Made by a program: the position numbers and the translations under genes. From NCBI GenBank assembly GCA_017469335.1, contig JAFUGP010000112.1:17295-81294 (forward strand): DNA of 64,000 nucleotides, given 5' to 3'. Shown here piece after piece: positions 61,682 to 64,000 of the stretch (position 1 is the stretch's first letter; each line of letters begins with the position of its first letter). The notes under the pieces are model-generated. The model made no database searches. It was given only the letters and a program-made list of their open reading frames with translations, and had not been told where the DNA came from. Source of the stretch: Succinivibrio sp. (lineage in GTDB: Bacteria > Pseudomonadota > Gammaproteobacteria > Enterobacterales > Succinivibrionaceae).

Positions 61682-62125
61682 ATGCGCAACTACGAAATAG
61701 TATTCCTGGTTCATCCTGATCAGGCCGATCAGGTTACCGGAATGATCGACCGCTACAAAAGTGAAGTCGAGAAGAGCGGCGGTAAGATGCACCGCCTGGA
61801 GAACTGGGGACGCCGTCAGCTGGCTTATCCCATCAAGAAGCAGCACAAGGCCAACTATGTTCTGATGAACATCGAGGCCGAGCAGTCGGTGATTGACAGC
61901 ATTGAGAACAATTTCCGCTATAACGACGCGGTGCTGCGCAGCCTGATTATCAAGACTGACGGTCCGGTGACCGGGCAGTCGCCCATGCTCAAGAGCCGTG
62001 AGGAGCGCCGCTCCCACGATGAGGGAGTGGGACAGTTTAACCGTGACGCCGAGACGCATGATCGCGAAGAGAATGATGCCGAGGGCGTTGCCGATGCCGA
62101 AAATGCCGGTGAGCAAGCTGAATAA
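61682..62125 (+). CDS. rpsF: 30S ribosomal protein S6
   Basis: 147 residues. [18 protein letters not shown] and [29 protein letters not shown] are the S6 core. The C-terminal 45 residues are acidic and unstructured (longer than in E. coli), where RimK-type glutamylation normally acts. AAAGGAGCA precedes the ATG. priB, which lies between rpsF and rpsR in E. coli, is absent; only 13 bp separate the two genes. Confidence 0.97.
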   Translation: MRNYEIVFLVHPDQADQVTGMIDRYKSEVEKSGGKMHRLENWGRRQLAYPIKKQHKANYVLMNIEAEQSVIDSIENNFRYNDAVLRSLIIKTDGPVTGQSPMLKSREERRSHDEGVGQFNRDAETHDREENDAEGVADAENAGEQAE

Positions 62126-62138
62126 GAGGGGATAAAAA

Positions 62139-62369
62139 ATGGCTCATTATTTTCATCGCCGCAAGTTCTGCCGTTTCACCGCCGAGGGTGTGGCAGAGAT
62201 TGATTACAAGGACGTGGCTTTGCTGAAGAACTACATCAGCGAGTCCGGTAAGATTGTGCCCAGCCGCATTACCGGCACCAGCGCCAAATACCAGCGTCAG
62301 TTGGCCACCGCCATCAAGCGCGCCCGCTATCTGGCCCTGCTTCCGTACACTGATCTGCAGGGACGTTAA
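62139..62369 (+). CDS. rpsR: 30S ribosomal protein S18
   Basis: 76 residues. [11 protein letters not shown] and [50 protein letters not shown] is the standard S18 sequence; it pairs with S6 on the 30S platform. AGGGGATAAAAA precedes the ATG. Confidence 0.97.
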   Translation: MAHYFHRRKFCRFTAEGVAEIDYKDVALLKNYISESGKIVPSRITGTSAKYQRQLATAIKRARYLALLPYTDLQGR

Positions 62370-62383
62370 GCGAGGAGTTTACG

Positions 62384-62836
62384 ATGGAAGTTATTCTGTT
62401 AGACAAGATTGGCCGCTTAGGCGGTCTGGGCGACAAGGTTAAGGTCAAAAACGGTTTTGCCCGCAACTACCTCCTGCCCAACAAAAAGGCCGTGATGGCC
62501 ACCAAGGAGAACTTGGAGAAGTTCGAGGCTCAGCGCGCCGAGCTTGAGGCCAAGATTGCCGCCACGCTCAAAGCCGCTCAGGATAGGGCCGACAGGATCT
62601 CCAAGATCGGCAAGTTCTCGGTTGCGGCCATGGCCGGTGACGAGGGCAAGCTGTTCGGCTCCGTGGGTACCCGCGACATCGCCGAGGCCATCACCAATGC
62701 CGGGGTGGAAGTGCACAAGAGTGAGGTCAAGATGCCTTCGGGTGTGCTGCGCTCGGTAGGTGAGTATCAGATCCAGGTGCAGTTGCACCCGGATGTGACC
62801 ACTGAGATTGTCCTTGAGGTAGTGCCTCAGAAATAA
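62384..62836 (+). CDS. rplI: 50S ribosomal protein L9
   Basis: 150 residues. N-terminal domain [19 protein letters not shown] with [11 protein letters not shown], the long connecting helix, and C-terminal domain with [23 protein letters not shown] precedes the ATG. It is the last gene of the ribosomal operon and is followed by a terminator. Confidence 0.97.
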   Translation: MEVILLDKIGRLGGLGDKVKVKNGFARNYLLPNKKAVMATKENLEKFEAQRAELEAKIAATLKAAQDRADRISKIGKFSVAAMAGDEGKLFGSVGTRDIAEAITNAGVEVHKSEVKMPSGVLRSVGEYQIQVQLHPDVTTEIVLEVVPQK

Positions 62837-62869
62837 GCGCCCCAGGTGACGCCCAAGAAAATGCAAAAA

Positions 62870-62901
62870 GGCGGTATCATATGAAGGTACCGTCTTTTTT
62901 T
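62870..62901 (+). terminator. Terminator of the ribosomal operon
   Basis: GGCGGTA (62870-62876) pairs with TACCGTC (62888-62894) with one G-U, followed by a run of seven T. Confidence 0.8.
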
Positions 62902-62954
62902 GTGCAATTGAACACAGTGCAGCGGGCACTGTACGGAAACAGCAGGAGTCAGGC

Positions 62955-63791
62955 ATGCCTCAGAACAGTGATGTGCGACCTTTTGTCAAATGGGTGGGCG
63001 GTAAAGGCAAAAGTGTGCCCAAGTTAAAGGCCTTTATTCCCAAGGACATTGAGGTCTACGTCGAGCCCTGTGTGGGCGGTGGGGCCATGTACTTCGGGCT
63101 GCAGTTTCAGCAGGCCATCATCAATGACTCCAACTCCGAGCTCATCAACGCCTATGTGCAGATCCGGGATAACCTGGAGGGTATGCTCAGCTATCTTAAG
63201 GACATGCACTATGATAAAGAGCAGTTTCTGGAGATCAGGGCCTGGGACCGCAGCAAGGATTTTTATGACCGCGATCCCGCACAGCGCGCGGCGCGCTTTA
63301 TCTACCTCAACAAGACCTGCTACAACGGCCTGTACCGGGTCTCCAAGCGTAACTACTTCAATACCCCGTTCGGGCGCTACACCAATCCCGTGATCATCGA
63401 CCTGAAAAATCTGCAGGCGGTACGCGACTATCTTAAGGAGCGGCCTACCGAGATCTTAAATGACGATTACTGGGAACTGCTCGATAGGATCCCCCGCCAT
63501 GCCTTTGTCTACATCGACCCTCCTTATCATCCGATCAGTGAGACCTCCTTTTTCACCTCCTATGTACCGGGGGCCTGGGGCACCGAGGACCAGCAGCGTC
63601 TGGCGCAGTTCTGCGAGGAACTCGACCGCCGCGGCATCAGGTTTATGGAAAGCAACTCCACCGCACCGCTCATCAGGACTCTCTATGCGGGCTTTCGCAT
63701 TTCCACCATCACGGCCGCGCGTCTGGTCAATTCCAAAGTGGAAGGGCGTAACGAGGTGGAGGAACTGGTGATTACCAATTACCAGTTCTGA
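62955..63791 (+). CDS. dam: DNA adenine N6-methyltransferase, Dam/DpnM (D12) class
   Basis: 278 residues. Motif I FVKWVGGKGKSVPKL (SAM binding) is near residue 10 and motif IV DPPY near 193 in FVYIDPPYHP; both are in the order of the alpha/D12 class that methylates GATC. VEPCVGGGAMYFG and LNKTCYNGLYRVSKR are conserved. E. coli dam lies beside aroB and damX instead. No restriction endonuclease gene is visible in the neighbouring sequence, so an orphan regulatory methylase is likely; GATC specificity is inferred. Confidence 0.88.
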   Translation: MPQNSDVRPFVKWVGGKGKSVPKLKAFIPKDIEVYVEPCVGGGAMYFGLQFQQAIINDSNSELINAYVQIRDNLEGMLSYLKDMHYDKEQFLEIRAWDRSKDFYDRDPAQRAARFIYLNKTCYNGLYRVSKRNYFNTPFGRYTNPVIIDLKNLQAVRDYLKERPTEILNDDYWELLDRIPRHAFVYIDPPYHPISETSFFTSYVPGAWGTEDQQRLAQFCEELDRRGIRFMESNSTAPLIRTLYAGFRISTITAARLVNSKVEGRNEVEELVITNYQF

Positions 63792-63823
63792 CACGGGTCT
63801 TGGGGATACGCCGAGCATGAACA

Positions 63824-63850
63824 GGGGGCCGCAGGCCCCCTTGGTGTTTT
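63824..63850 (+). terminator. Terminator after dam
   Basis: GGGGGCC-gca-GGCCCCC (63824-63840), a perfect 7-bp GC stem, followed by TTGGTGTTTT. Confidence 0.75.
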
Positions 63851-63932
63851 AAGGCTGGGATAGTAAGCGCGGTTAATTATTAGAGCTTGAGCGAAAATTA
63901 TGGTACTATCCTCTTAACCGGAGGTAAGTGCC

Positions 63933-64000
63933 ATGTTCGTTCGTAAATTCAAACAGGATCGCCAAGAATTGTTGGCTGAAGGCAAGAACATTGTTAGGTC
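63933..64000 (+). CDS. Start of an unidentified gene (3' end cut by window)
   Basis: An ATG with GGAGGT 9 bases upstream opens a frame that continues to the end of the window: MFVRKFKQDRQELLAEGKNI and two more residues. Only 22 codons are visible. The basic, hydrophilic start is not diagnostic. An extended -10-like TGGTACTAT lies just upstream. Confidence 0.5.
   Translation, partial: MFVRKFKQDRQELLAEGKNIVR

Overview
The window reads as a chromosomal segment of a gut-type gammaproteobacterium. Gene blocks follow enterobacterial or polar-flagellate order: tsaD-folB-folK-uppP-cca, ygiM-ygiF-glnE, rdgB-hemW, rnr-rlmB and rpsF-rpsR-rplI. A complete frdABCD operon, a PykF-type pyruvate kinase, galETK and a polar-flagellum/chemotaxis cluster fit a motile, sugar-fermenting, fumarate-respiring anaerobe. 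A succinate-forming member of the Succinivibrionaceae/Aeromonadales is my best guess; this is inference from gene content, not a database result.

Layout. 1-6.2 kb: tsaD (cut by the window edge), folate genes folB and folK, uppP, cca on the minus strand, then an ExeA/GspA-like ATPase with a small membrane partner. 6.2-12.3 kb: an SH3-domain membrane protein, a triphosphate-tunnel (CYTH) protein preceded by a small coupled leader ORF, glnE, and an LpxL-type acyltransferase. 12.5-17.3 kb: a LacI-family regulator divergent from galE-galT-galK. 17.4-19 kb: a DnaC-like protein with a broken hydrolysis site, ruvX and a YqcC-like protein. 19-35.3 kb: flhA-flhF-flhG-fliA-cheY-cheZ-cheA-cheB-motC-motD-parC-parP-cheW-DUF2802, the polar flagellum arrangement of Pseudomonas and Vibrio. 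35.3-42.5 kb: pncC, a phosphoesterase, anmK, tyrS, rpiA, fliS, pykF. 42.7-47.2 kb: frdABCD and psd on the minus strand. 47.4-56 kb: tRNA-Gly, a secreted hydrolase, secA, an unusual tRNA, a long structured intergenic region, an Hfq-like gene, a flavoprotein without its redox cysteines, rdgB and hemW. 56-64 kb: rnr, rlmB, an AAA-ATPase/nuclease gene with a decayed paralogue fragment beside it, rpsF-rpsR-rplI, an adenine methylase and the start of one more gene.

The most unusual stretch is 51.65-54.1 kb. A class I, tRNA-Phe-like tRNA with the leucine anticodon UAA has its own consensus promoter. About 540 bp follow with a strong nested hairpin, a second inverted repeat, a duplicated 12-mer and a LacI/GalR-type operator nearly identical to the one over the gal regulator promoter. 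Next come a divergent Hfq-like protein (rim arginines lost, YKH changed to YKD) and a dihydrolipoamide-dehydrogenase-like protein whose two redox cysteines are replaced. This could be an undescribed RNA-regulatory module linked to sugar control; that reading is a hypothesis.

Other regulatory signals seen directly are a FNR-type box at exactly -41.5 of a predicted frd promoter, several intrinsic terminators, and a recurring extended -10 element of the form TGCTAnAAT.
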